A stretch of 5,150 nucleotides of DNA from Chlamydia trachomatis. Lineage in GTDB: Bacteria > Chlamydiota > Chlamydiia > Chlamydiales > 2-12-FULL-49-11. Of the stretch, positions 1 to 5,009 are shown piece after piece. The notes under the pieces are model-generated. The model was not told the origin of the DNA and did no database searches. It worked only from the letters and a program-made list of their open reading frames with translations. Positions within the stretch are counted from its first letter, which is position 1; each line of letters starts with the position of its first letter. The stretch lies in the NCBI GenBank assembly GCA_945877885.1, contig CAMCSI010000099.1:1-5150 (forward strand), written 5' to 3'. Position numbers and translations under genes: made by a program.

Positions 1-897
1 TGATGCATCTGTTGGAATAGTTGGAATAGTTGGAATAGTTGGAATAGTTGGAATAGTTGGAATAGTTGGAATAGTTGGAATAGTTGGAATAGTTGGAATA
101 GTTGGAATAGTTGGAATAGCTGAGATGCCGGAGGCGGCATTTACAACCCCTCTCAATAAATCAGTGATTGAAGAGGTGCTCGTAGGTGCTTCGGGAACCT
201 CTACTACCTCTGCTACCTCCACTACTGTTGAGGCTTCAGGTGTAGTTGTTGCCGTTTCTGTACCTAGTAAATTTCTTACTGCGCTTTCTACTTTATCTGC
301 TGCAGTAACAACAAGCGATGTATCCATTGTATCTGAACTGAAAAACCATTTAATTCCTGAGTATGTTTTTAGAACTAGCCATTTAATAGCTTTATAAGTG
401 CCTACTAAAATTCGTTCTACACCAATTAACACTTTCTTAATCATCCAAAATATTGCTGAAATGATTTTTTTAAATATCCAGTAAATCCCAAGAAAAATCT
501 TTTTAAGGATCCATTTGATCACAAGATAAACTTCTCTAACAGTCCATTTAAGAACGGCCCAAAGCTTTTTGAAAAACCAAGTAAAGCCAGCTTTAATTTT
601 TGTAATAATTAATGGAACATCGGTAATCACATTTGTTAACGTTGAAACAACTGTTGGAATAGCTTGTAAGGTAAATGTGGTAATTACCTCAACATCCTCT
701 GGGGATAACCCTGAGCCAGAAATAATAGAAGTAATTTTAGAAGCAATCTCAGAACCATTGGAAATGACTCCAGAATATTTATTCACAGCATTTTGCACAT
801 TAAGAAGAAGTCCACTCAAATTACTTGATCCTGCTGCCGTATAATTATCTACTAGCGACTGAATTTCAGAGGTAAGATTATTTGTTTCATCTGCCAT
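1..897 (-). CDS. Hendecad Trp/Lys amphipathic-helix protein with (IPT)12 tail, 3' end outside window
   Basis: I do not recognise this family. The frame is open from ATG (895-897) to position 1, giving 299 residues with no stop, so the C-terminus is missing. An AAGGA Shine-Dalgarno (905-909) lies 7 nt upstream. Order: a polar, Asn/Ser-rich N-terminus (1-60); a hydrophobic stretch (about 70-104); an 80-residue block (107-186) with Trp at 107, 118, 129, 140, 151, 173 and 184 (Arg at 162), an exact 11-residue step; a Thr/Val/Glu-rich linker (about 213-243); then twelve Ile-Pro-Thr triplets (261-296). No signal peptide is seen. The block aligns without gaps to the upstream paralogue at 959-1528, roughly 40% identical by hand count, and this paralogy decides the strand. 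Hydrophobic runs between lysines are mostly 6-8 residues, too short for membrane spans, so a surface-lying amphipathic helix is the better inference. It is probably cotranscribed with the paralogue, 61 nt away. Confidence 0.85.
   Translation of the reverse strand, partial: MADETNNLTSEIQSLVDNYTAAGSSNLSGLLLNVQNAVNKYSGVISNGSEIASKITSIISGSGLSPEDVEVITTFTLQAIPTVVSTLTNVITDVPLIITKIKAGFTWFFKKLWAVLKWTVREVYLVIKWILKKIFLGIYWIFKKIISAIFWMIKKVLIGVERILVGTYKAIKWLVLKTYSGIKWFFSSDTMDTSLVVTAADKVESAVRNLLGTETATTTPEASTVVEVAEVVEVPEAPTSTSSITDLLRGVVNAASGISAIPTIPTIPTIPTIPTIPTIPTIPTIPTIPTIPTIPTDAS
12..119 (-). repeat. 12 perfect tandem copies of a 9-bp repeat, coding for (Ile-Pro-Thr)12
   Basis: The unit TTGGAATAG (plus strand) occurs twelve times with no mismatch and no gap. 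On the minus strand it reads ATT-CCA-ACT in frame with the surrounding gene, giving Ile-Pro-Thr; the last triplet uses ACA. The unit is a multiple of three, so copy-number change by slippage would lengthen or shorten the protein without a frameshift. Complete identity at synonymous positions suggests recent expansion or ongoing homogenisation. Confidence 0.97.
199..225 (-). repeat. Three degenerate 9-bp repeats coding for Val-(Val/Ala)-Glu
   Basis: On the minus strand three units follow each other: GTAGTGGAG, GTAGCAGAG and GTAGTAGAG. They encode residues 225-233 of the leftmost gene (VVE, VAE, VVE). This is a second, older-looking 3-residue tandem repeat in the linker, unrelated in sequence to the Ile-Pro-Thr array. 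Confidence 0.7.
340..579 (-). repeat. Hendecad block: seven 11-residue units plus a Trp-Phe-Phe cap (first paralogue)
   Basis: This covers residues 107-186. Taking Trp as position 1, units read roughly W-h-h-K-K-h-x-x-(G/A/V/S)-(I/V/L)-(K/aromatic/E), where h is hydrophobic; an example is WIFKKIISAIF. Trp is at 107, 118, 129, 140, 151, 173 and 184, with Arg at 162. In an 11/3 helix (about 98 degrees per residue) positions 11, 4, 8, 1 and 5 form one face carrying Lys with Trp among them, and positions 9, 2, 6, 10, 3 and 7 form a continuous apolar face. At DNA level the 33-bp period is degenerate, so the pattern is held by protein structure rather than by recent duplication. Confidence 0.9.
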
Positions 898-958
898 ACA
901 TTTTTCCTTTTTCTTTATTTTACCAAAAAGAAGGGATATTGACTTAACCGACTCATTC

Positions 959-1528
959 TTAGTTTAAAGAGGTTCCAAACAAACTAGACCAAAAGCCAGT
1001 AGTCTGATCTTTAATCTCTTCGGTCATAGTAAGGACCACCACTTCTTCACTTGAATTTTCACTAATGGCAGAAAGGGTAAATAGCGCCTTTATCGCATTT
1101 TTAAACTTTTCCATCGCCGTGCCTTCTGAAGAATTTAGGGCCTTAAACGCCGCCTTTATTCTAACTGATATTGAAAGAGCTTCCGAAATTTTATCTGTAG
1201 TGAAAAACCATTTCAGGATAGTCCAAATTTTTAAGACGATCCACTTCATCACCTTATAAATAACCCTTACCACTAAAAATGGAGGAACGACTAACACAAC
1301 AATTACCTTTTTAATAAAAATCGAGATCTTCTTTATCATCCAAAATAGAGCTGCAAAGGCTTTTATCACCATCCATTTTATAAGCAAGTAACCTTCGACC
1401 ACGATCCATTTTATCCCTGATCCTATCTTTTTGAAAAACCAAGAAATGCCCATCAAAACCTTCTCCATAATTAAGGGTTTAGTGGAAACTTCCACCGTTT
1501 CGACTGTTGTATCAATATTATCTAGCAC
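959..1528 (-). CDS. Hendecad Trp/Lys amphipathic-helix protein, complete paralogue
   Basis: The family is unknown to me. I place the start at GTG (1526-1528) because GGAGGAG lies 3 nt upstream (1532-1538; GGAGG core 5 nt away). A TTG at 1570 would add 14 residues but has no Shine-Dalgarno and lies upstream of a TATAAT box that sits inside that extension. The product is 189 residues. Order: an acidic/Thr-rich N-terminus (1-20), the hendecad block (30-109), and a helical Lys/Ala/Ser C-terminal region ending TSLN. Trp at 30, 41, 52, 63, 96 and 107 keeps the 11-residue step; positions 74 and 85 are Lys and Leu. The segment around 75-87 is almost purely Val/Ile/Leu with a Pro-Pro pair, so a membrane-inserting hairpin is possible there. 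There is no signal peptide and no Ile-Pro-Thr tail. It is the first gene of the leftward pair and diverges from the AsmA-like gene. Confidence 0.85.
   Translation of the reverse strand: MLDNIDTTVETVEVSTKPLIMEKVLMGISWFFKKIGSGIKWIVVEGYLLIKWMVIKAFAALFWMIKKISIFIKKVIVVLVVPPFLVVRVIYKVMKWIVLKIWTILKWFFTTDKISEALSISVRIKAAFKALNSSEGTAMEKFKNAIKALFTLSAISENSSEEVVVLTMTEEIKDQTTGFWSSLFGTSLN
1202..1441 (-). repeat. Hendecad block of the second paralogue, same length and phase
   Basis: These 80 residues again start with Trp-Phe-Phe-Lys-Lys and end with Lys-Trp-Phe-Phe, with seven 11-residue units between and no insertion or deletion relative to the block at 340-579. Units 1, 2, 4 and 7 are the most similar between paralogues. 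Units 5 and 6 have lost Trp and most Lys and are replaced by Val/Ile-rich sequence with Pro-Pro. Confidence 0.9.
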
Positions 1529-1531
1529 CTT

Positions 1532-1538
1532 CTCCTCC
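1532..1538 (-). promoter_or_regulatory. Ribosome binding site that decides the GTG start
   Basis: GGAGGAG on the minus strand, 3 nt before the GTG at 1528. It is the only good Shine-Dalgarno near the 5' end of this gene, and it supports the 189-residue form over longer (TTG 1570) or shorter (ATG 1468) forms. Confidence 0.75.
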
Positions 1539-1556
1539 GAAAGCTTTGTTTCTTTT

Positions 1557-1562
1557 ATTATA
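1557..1562 (-). promoter_or_regulatory. Candidate -10 box for the leftward hendecad gene pair
   Basis: A perfect TATAAT on the minus strand. Transcription starting about 7 nt downstream, near 1550, would give a leader of about 20 nt containing the GGAGGAG site. No good -35 hexamer lies 16-18 nt upstream (GTCTAA-like sequence there), so confidence is moderate. Confidence 0.45.
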
Positions 1563-1642
1563 AAGCACAAACAAACTTTTAGACTTACTGGTATAAAATC
1601 AATGATTTACATTCTTTTCTTGCATTTTTTAGTTAAATTGAT

Positions 1643-1647
1643 GAGGG
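1643..1647 (+). promoter_or_regulatory. Ribosome binding site of the AsmA-like gene
   Basis: GAGGG lies 7 nt before the ATG at 1655. A second GAGG at 1649-1652 is too close to act well. The divergent 5' gap with the hendecad gene is 126 nt from GTG to ATG. I see only a weak -35/-10 pair for this direction (TTTACA at 1606-1611, TAGTTA at 1630-1635). Confidence 0.6.
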
Positions 1648-1654
1648 TGAGGCT

Positions 1655-2338
1655 ATGAAGAAATTTTTAGTTATTATCCTCTCCCTTTTTGCCGCCATTG
1701 CTTTGGCTTTTATTATAGGATACATTTTTATAGCAACCGTCTTAGGATCGATACTCACCACCTCCTTTGGAGCAAAAACAACCGTCGGTAACGCTGCATT
1801 AACCCACTCCTATTTAAAGCTCTGGGATTTAAACGTTGAAAATCCACCTAAAACAAAACATCCCCATGCTCTAACTATTGGTAAGTTATCTGTTGTAGCC
1901 CCTATTACCACCTATTTAGGTAAAGATATTAAGATTAGTAAGATTACGTTGGATGATCTAATTCTAGATATAGAAGTTATGCCAGGAGGGGGCGCTCTCA
2001 CTAATTGGGATACGGTTATAAATCATATTACAAGCTCTCAAAAACCTACCACCTCCGCAAGTGATAAAAACACCACCATCGACACCCTTTTAATCAATAA
2101 TATCACCGTCAATTATACAGATGCGAGCGGAAATGTAAATGTGACCAAGATCAAAAACCTTACCTTCAAAAATCTTTCCACTAAAAATGGAGATATTACA
2201 AGCCAAATTGCCAAAACCATCCTTTTAAAAATCCTCCTAGATGTTCAAAATGTTTCCAAAATCCCTCTGAAAATTACTAATGAATCGGTAAATACCTTCT
2301 TCAAACAGATGAATATTCCCATAAAAATCAATGGTTAA
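1655..2338 (+). CDS. Short membrane-anchored AsmA/DUF748-like protein
   Basis: 227 residues. The N-terminus is Met-Lys-Lys followed by an uninterrupted hydrophobic segment (about 4-32), a signal anchor or uncleaved signal peptide, placing the rest in the periplasm. After it come features typical of AsmA-like proteins: a 'LWDLNVENPP' segment (56-65), a beta-strand pattern ending in a step of the kind 'I-x-I-x-x-I-x-L-D-x-L-x-L-D-I-E' (92-107), a 'TNWDTVINHI' element (116-125), a Thr/Ser-rich break (126-141), and 'IDTLLINNITVNYTD' (142-156). Known family members are envelope proteins linked to outer-membrane assembly and phospholipid transport, usually much longer; this one resembles only the N-terminal portion. 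Substrate and partners cannot be read from sequence. It is transcribed away from the hendecad genes and converges on the hydrolase operon. Assignment rests on pattern resemblance. Confidence 0.7.
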   Translation: MKKFLVIILSLFAAIALAFIIGYIFIATVLGSILTTSFGAKTTVGNAALTHSYLKLWDLNVENPPKTKHPHALTIGKLSVVAPITTYLGKDIKISKITLDDLILDIEVMPGGGALTNWDTVINHITSSQKPTTSASDKNTTIDTLLINNITVNYTDASGNVNVTKIKNLTFKNLSTKNGDITSQIAKTILLKILLDVQNVSKIPLKITNESVNTFFKQMNIPIKING

Positions 2339-2340
2339 TT

Positions 2341-2531
2341 ACTAACCTTACGCATGAAGATCCCGTTCATTAACAAAAAAACGGATATTAAACCACCCGC
2401 TTGCTTTGCTCACTAGAGAGCACAAAGCCCACAAAGGGGCTTATAAAGATTTTAATGTTTTTCTCTGTGATCTTTGTGATCTCTAGCAAGCTTTGCTTGC
2501 GGGTGGTGATATATATTTTTAACTAACCTTA
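2341..2531. mobile_element. Possible small non-coding palindromic insertion bracketed by a 10-bp direct repeat
   Basis: ACTAACCTTA occurs at 2341-2350 and again at 2522-2531, enclosing 171 bp that contain the long palindrome 2392-2507 and no gene. The arrangement resembles a target-site duplication around a MITE- or REP-like element. Against this, the inverted arms do not reach the direct repeats (41 bp and 14 bp away), and 10 bp is not a diagnostic duplication length. It may also contain a short stem CCGTT/AACGG (2363-2367 with 2380-2384). Confidence 0.4.
2392..2507. repeat. Long imperfect inverted repeat, 42-bp arms, 32-nt loop
   Basis: The left arm is 2392-2433 and the right arm 2466-2507. 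Outer ends ACCACCCGC pair perfectly, as do CTAGAGA and CACAAAG in the middle. An inner section mismatches because GCTTTGC sits in the same orientation in both arms (2403-2409 and 2490-2496). The arms contain a short 9-nt period (CACAAAGCC then CACAAAG; TGTGATCTT then TGTGATCTC). The right arm has its own hairpin, GCAAGC-TTT-GCTTGC (2486-2500). As RNA it would fold strongly from either strand and could end transcription for the convergent genes on both sides. Confidence 0.8.
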
Positions 2532-2546
2532 TCCAAGGTGAGTTAA
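2519..2546. terminator. Stem-loop directly after the hydrolase operon stop codon
   Basis: Arms 2519-2530 and 2535-2546 pair at 11 of 12 positions around a 4-nt loop (2531-2534). The stem begins 3 nt beyond the TAA (2552-2550) of the lysozyme-like gene. Neither strand has a proper U-run after the stem (A/T mix on the minus strand), so it is a terminator candidate or 3'-end stabiliser rather than a canonical intrinsic terminator. Confidence 0.5.
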
Positions 2547-2549
2547 TCA

Positions 2550-3320
2550 TTAGTGTTCTGAAAGATATGAATCTAACCGATTATTCCAACCTGTAAGCCA
2601 ACGCTCTTCATTTCTTTCCTTTGGGGAGTTTTGCACCCGTTTTGATAAAACAGATTTTGCTGATTCCACAAAGTCATTTAGAGGGCATTTAGAATTTAAG
2701 GGGATACCTTGAAGCACTTGTAAAAGACCCCAACCCTCTCCTTTATATCTTTCAGTTTCAGCGGTACCACTACCTTTAAAATTTAAGTAGTCTATTAAAG
2801 CGTAAAGTCCGTTAGCCTCTTTTGCAAGGGATAAAAAATGGCCTGTAACTAACAGTTTATCTTTTTTATCAAGCATCGCAATCATTTTTGGTAGAACCTT
2901 TTCTAATCGACAAACAATAAATTTTGCCTGAAGATCTACTGTTTTTAACAAAAGGTCCCTTAATTCTTTCATCTCCTTACTTTCAATTGCTAAATAAAAG
3001 TCATCACGTGAGCTCCACGGGCAACCTTTTGCAGAAAGAATCCAAGATGGAACAGCTACCTTTTTACTTTTTAAAAAAACGATAAGCTCTGGAAATGTTT
3101 CCTCAAATTTTTCCATCTTACCACTTTTGTACCAAATAAAATGACCAATACCCAGGGAGGGAAAATTCTCTCCAACATTCCAATGTGTTAACCCTGAGAC
3201 TTTTTTACCACATTCATTGTTCCAGATACGATCGCCAATGATTTTTGCATCATTATCACTCACATAAAGAGCAAACAAAGATGTATACATGGATACTGCA
3301 ATAAATAAGAGATAGCGCAT
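2550..3320 (-). CDS. Secreted lysozyme-like protein (putative peptidoglycan hydrolase)
   Basis: 256 residues starting at ATG 3320, with AAAGGA (3328-3333) 7 nt upstream. A signal peptide is clear: Met-Arg, then hydrophobic residues to about 17-20. The mature part has a Glu in 'WNNECG' (E36), followed by 'GLTHWNVGENFPSLGIGHFIWY' elements (43-64; G57-I-G-H60), and later 'RYKGEGWGLLQVL' (191-203). A Glu followed some 20 residues later by a Gly-x-Gly-His turn is reminiscent of lysozyme-fold enzymes such as GH24, where Glu is the catalytic acid; this comparison is inference from motif pattern. Four to five Cys occur (37, 100, 137, 212), so disulphides are possible. It follows the GH3 gene by 4 nt, surely in one operon, which supports a cell-wall role. 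It could instead be a conserved secreted protein with another substrate. Confidence 0.75.
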   Translation of the reverse strand: MRYLLFIAVSMYTSLFALYVSDNDAKIIGDRIWNNECGKKVSGLTHWNVGENFPSLGIGHFIWYKSGKMEKFEETFPELIVFLKSKKVAVPSWILSAKGCPWSSRDDFYLAIESKEMKELRDLLLKTVDLQAKFIVCRLEKVLPKMIAMLDKKDKLLVTGHFLSLAKEANGLYALIDYLNFKGSGTAETERYKGEGWGLLQVLQGIPLNSKCPLNDFVESAKSVLSKRVQNSPKERNEERWLTGWNNRLDSYLSEH

Positions 3321-3324
3321 TGTT

Positions 3325-4845
3325 TTATCCTTTCAAAAAATTTCCCACTGCATCAAAAGATGGTTTTGAAGGGCTAAACGTCTTTATCACACGTGTCGCT
3401 TTTGCAAACAGCTCTTCATCTTGAGGGTTTCTTAATACCACAAGATTAACTGGTTTGCCTAATTCTATTAAAGTTAGAATCTGCTCTTGTTGAATCGGGT
3501 CTGCATGTGCGTTATAACTACATACAATTAACACATCCACACCTTCCGGAACTTTTTCCCCAAATGATACAACATGAGAATTCTCAATAGTAGATAAGCT
3601 TGTTCCTTCTAAGGTTTGTCTCAAAAACTGAGGTAAAATAATTGCACTCTTTTTCCCTTTTACGGATACATCCGCAGAAGGGTCATTGACCGTAACCTTC
3701 AATGCTTTTGTTGCAATCTCTAAAGCTAAAAGACTATGGTTTTTTAAATCCTCAGATGTTAAGGGTGTTTTTAGACTGTTAAATGTCTGTGACTTTAAGT
3801 TTAGTATCCGTCTTACCGCCACATTCAATCTTTCTGAACAAATTTCCCCTACCTCTACTGCATTTACCATCGATCTTTGTACCTGCTCAATATCTTCTAT
3901 AGAAAGCTCAACTGTTTTAACGCCATGTAACTGCGACCCTCCTAAAAGAAGAATATCACATCCTGCATTAAATGCTTTGATGGCAACTTCATCTACGTTT
4001 TTCGCCCCCTTTAATACCCCTTCCATAACCAGTGAATCCGAGATGATTACTCCCCCAAAACCAGTCTCCTTTCTATATAAATCAAGCGTTTTTTTCGATA
4101 GTGTTGAACAATTATCTGGATCAATAGCGGGAATAAGGGTGTGAGCTGTCATCACCATTTTCGAACGTATATACATAAAAGGGTAAAGCTCTACTTCTCT
4201 CATTTCTTCTAACGTTTTATAAATGATGGGAAGATCTATATGAGAATCCTTACCAGTATCTCCATGACCTGGAACATGCTTTAAACAGGGTATAATTCCT
4301 GCTCTTTCAAAACCCTCTACTGCTTTTAATCCAAAATCTGCCACCTTTTGAGGATCTTCTCCAAACGAACGCACTCCAATTACAGGATTATTTGGGTTTG
4401 AATTTACATCTACCACAGGAGCAAAGTTTACATTGATACCAACACTTAAAAGCTCTTTTCCAATACAATAAGCCGCTTTATAAGCAAGTCTTGCGTCATT
4501 TGTTTCACCAAGAGCTCTATTTCCAGGCCATCTTGTAAATCCATTTTGTAGACGCTCGACGATACCACCCTCTTGATCTATAGCAATAAACAATGGAATT
4601 TTTGCAACCTTTTGTAAACCACTGCTTAAGTTTCTTACTTGATGTAAAGAATCCAACCCATTTGCCCAATTATAGTAAATGATCCCACCAATACCTAAAT
4701 CAATCAATTTCTTAGCATCATCATTGACCTCTTTTGCATGCACATGAGCCATGATCACCTGACCCACTTTTTGCTTTATGGTCATATTCTCCATTTGCTG
4801 TTGTACACTTATCGATGTCGATGCTAGTAATCCTAAAATTATCAT
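3325..4845 (-). CDS. Glycoside hydrolase family 3, NagZ-type beta-N-acetylglucosaminidase
   Basis: 506 residues. GH3 enzymes of this type release terminal beta-N-acetylglucosamine, typically from peptidoglycan fragments. The TIM-barrel domain spans about 20-350: 'AIDQEGGIVERL' (88-99), the 'RSFGEDP' turn (159-165), the NagZ signature K189-H190-x-P-G-H-G with D200-S-H202 (the Asp-His acid/base dyad described for NagZ), and nucleophile D270 in 'ISDSLVMEG'. Residues about 398-506 form a C-terminal alpha/beta domain with 'RNPQDEEL' and a final 'FSPSKPSFDAVGNFLKG' segment, as in two-domain NagZ of Gram-positive type; E. coli NagZ (about 340 residues) lacks it. All key residues are present. The start ATG has AGGAGG 5 nt upstream. 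The first 10 residues are hydrophobic but without Lys/Arg, so export is uncertain. First gene of the operon with the lysozyme-like gene. The family name nagZ applies loosely, so no symbol is given. Confidence 0.93.
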   Translation of the reverse strand: MIILGLLASTSISVQQQMENMTIKQKVGQVIMAHVHAKEVNDDAKKLIDLGIGGIIYYNWANGLDSLHQVRNLSSGLQKVAKIPLFIAIDQEGGIVERLQNGFTRWPGNRALGETNDARLAYKAAYCIGKELLSVGINVNFAPVVDVNSNPNNPVIGVRSFGEDPQKVADFGLKAVEGFERAGIIPCLKHVPGHGDTGKDSHIDLPIIYKTLEEMREVELYPFMYIRSKMVMTAHTLIPAIDPDNCSTLSKKTLDLYRKETGFGGVIISDSLVMEGVLKGAKNVDEVAIKAFNAGCDILLLGGSQLHGVKTVELSIEDIEQVQRSMVNAVEVGEICSERLNVAVRRILNLKSQTFNSLKTPLTSEDLKNHSLLALEIATKALKVTVNDPSADVSVKGKKSAIILPQFLRQTLEGTSLSTIENSHVVSFGEKVPEGVDVLIVCSYNAHADPIQQEQILTLIELGKPVNLVVLRNPQDEELFAKATRVIKTFSPSKPSFDAVGNFLKG

Positions 4846-4850
4846 AAAAC

Positions 4851-4856
4851 CCTCCT
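4851..4856 (-). promoter_or_regulatory. Strong ribosome binding site of the GH3 gene
   Basis: AGGAGG on the minus strand, 5 nt before ATG 4845. It fixes the start so that the short hydrophobic N-terminus is really part of the protein, and it predicts efficient translation of the operon's first gene. Confidence 0.8.
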
Positions 4857-4938
4857 TTTAAAAAAAATCATCTTTCAATATTTAAAATCAACGTATAACC
4901 TACGGAAAATAAACATCTTCTTCAAGGGAAATAATAAT

Positions 4939-4948
4939 TAGTTAACTA
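4939..4948. promoter_or_regulatory. 10-bp perfect palindrome in the divergent intergenic region
   Basis: TAGTTAACTA sits just upstream of the rightward promoter candidate and about 94 bp from the GH3 start, where an operator could affect either gene. In AT-rich DNA such a palindrome can occur by chance. Confidence 0.2.
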
Positions 4949-4952
4949 TTTT

Positions 4953-4987
4953 TTGTTGTAAAGTTAATATTTAATTTATATTATAAT
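4953..4987 (+). promoter_or_regulatory. Candidate promoter of the rightmost gene
   Basis: TTGTTG (4953-4958) with an 18-nt spacer to TATATT (4977-4982), which overlaps a perfect TATAAT (4982-4987). Transcription would start near 4990-4995, leaving a leader of about 15-20 nt that holds the Shine-Dalgarno. The 164-bp gap 4846-5009 is very AT-rich; I could not define a convincing promoter for the leftward operon in it. Confidence 0.5.
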
Positions 4988-4998
4988 TTTTTTTACAA

Positions 4999-5004
4999 AA
5001 GGAG
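4999..5004 (+). promoter_or_regulatory. Ribosome binding site of the rightmost gene
   Basis: AAGGAG lies 5 nt before the ATG at 5010. Together with the upstream -10 box it makes the partial frame a credible gene. Confidence 0.75.
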
Positions 5005-5009
5005 AGGCT

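Noticed and set aside
12..119. CRISPR array or on/off phase-variation switch
   Set aside because: The units are 9 bp with no spacers, so it is not CRISPR. Nine is a multiple of three, so slippage would not shift the reading frame.
2..397. Plus-strand open frame through the repeat array (Val-Gly-Ile repeats) to a stop at 397
   Set aside because: It is antisense to the hendecad gene, whose strand is settled by a gap-free protein match to its neighbour and by a Shine-Dalgarno. The 9-bp repeat simply leaves this antisense frame open too; it has no supporting start signal.
340..579. Ordinary multi-pass membrane protein
   Set aside because: Lysines recur every few residues on the 11-residue grid, leaving most hydrophobic runs too short for membrane spans. 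Only the Val/Ile-Pro-Pro stretch in the other paralogue could insert.
569..844. Plus-strand 91-codon frame, and a similar one at 1065-1259
   Set aside because: Both are antisense shadows of the two hendecad genes and show no ribosome binding site or protein features.
1431..1658. Plus-strand frame whose stop overlaps the AsmA-like ATG, suggesting translational coupling
   Set aside because: Most of it lies antisense to the hendecad gene, its product looks random, and the overlap is explained by the GAGGG-containing leader. No evidence that it is translated.
2341..2531. Remnant of an insertion sequence with a transposase
   Set aside because: No coding frame, no transposase motif, and no terminal inverted repeat next to the direct repeats. 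At most a non-autonomous element.
3686..4144. Plus-strand 152-codon frame
   Set aside because: It is antisense to the GH3 gene, which carries all catalytic motifs; the frame has no start signal or recognisable domain.
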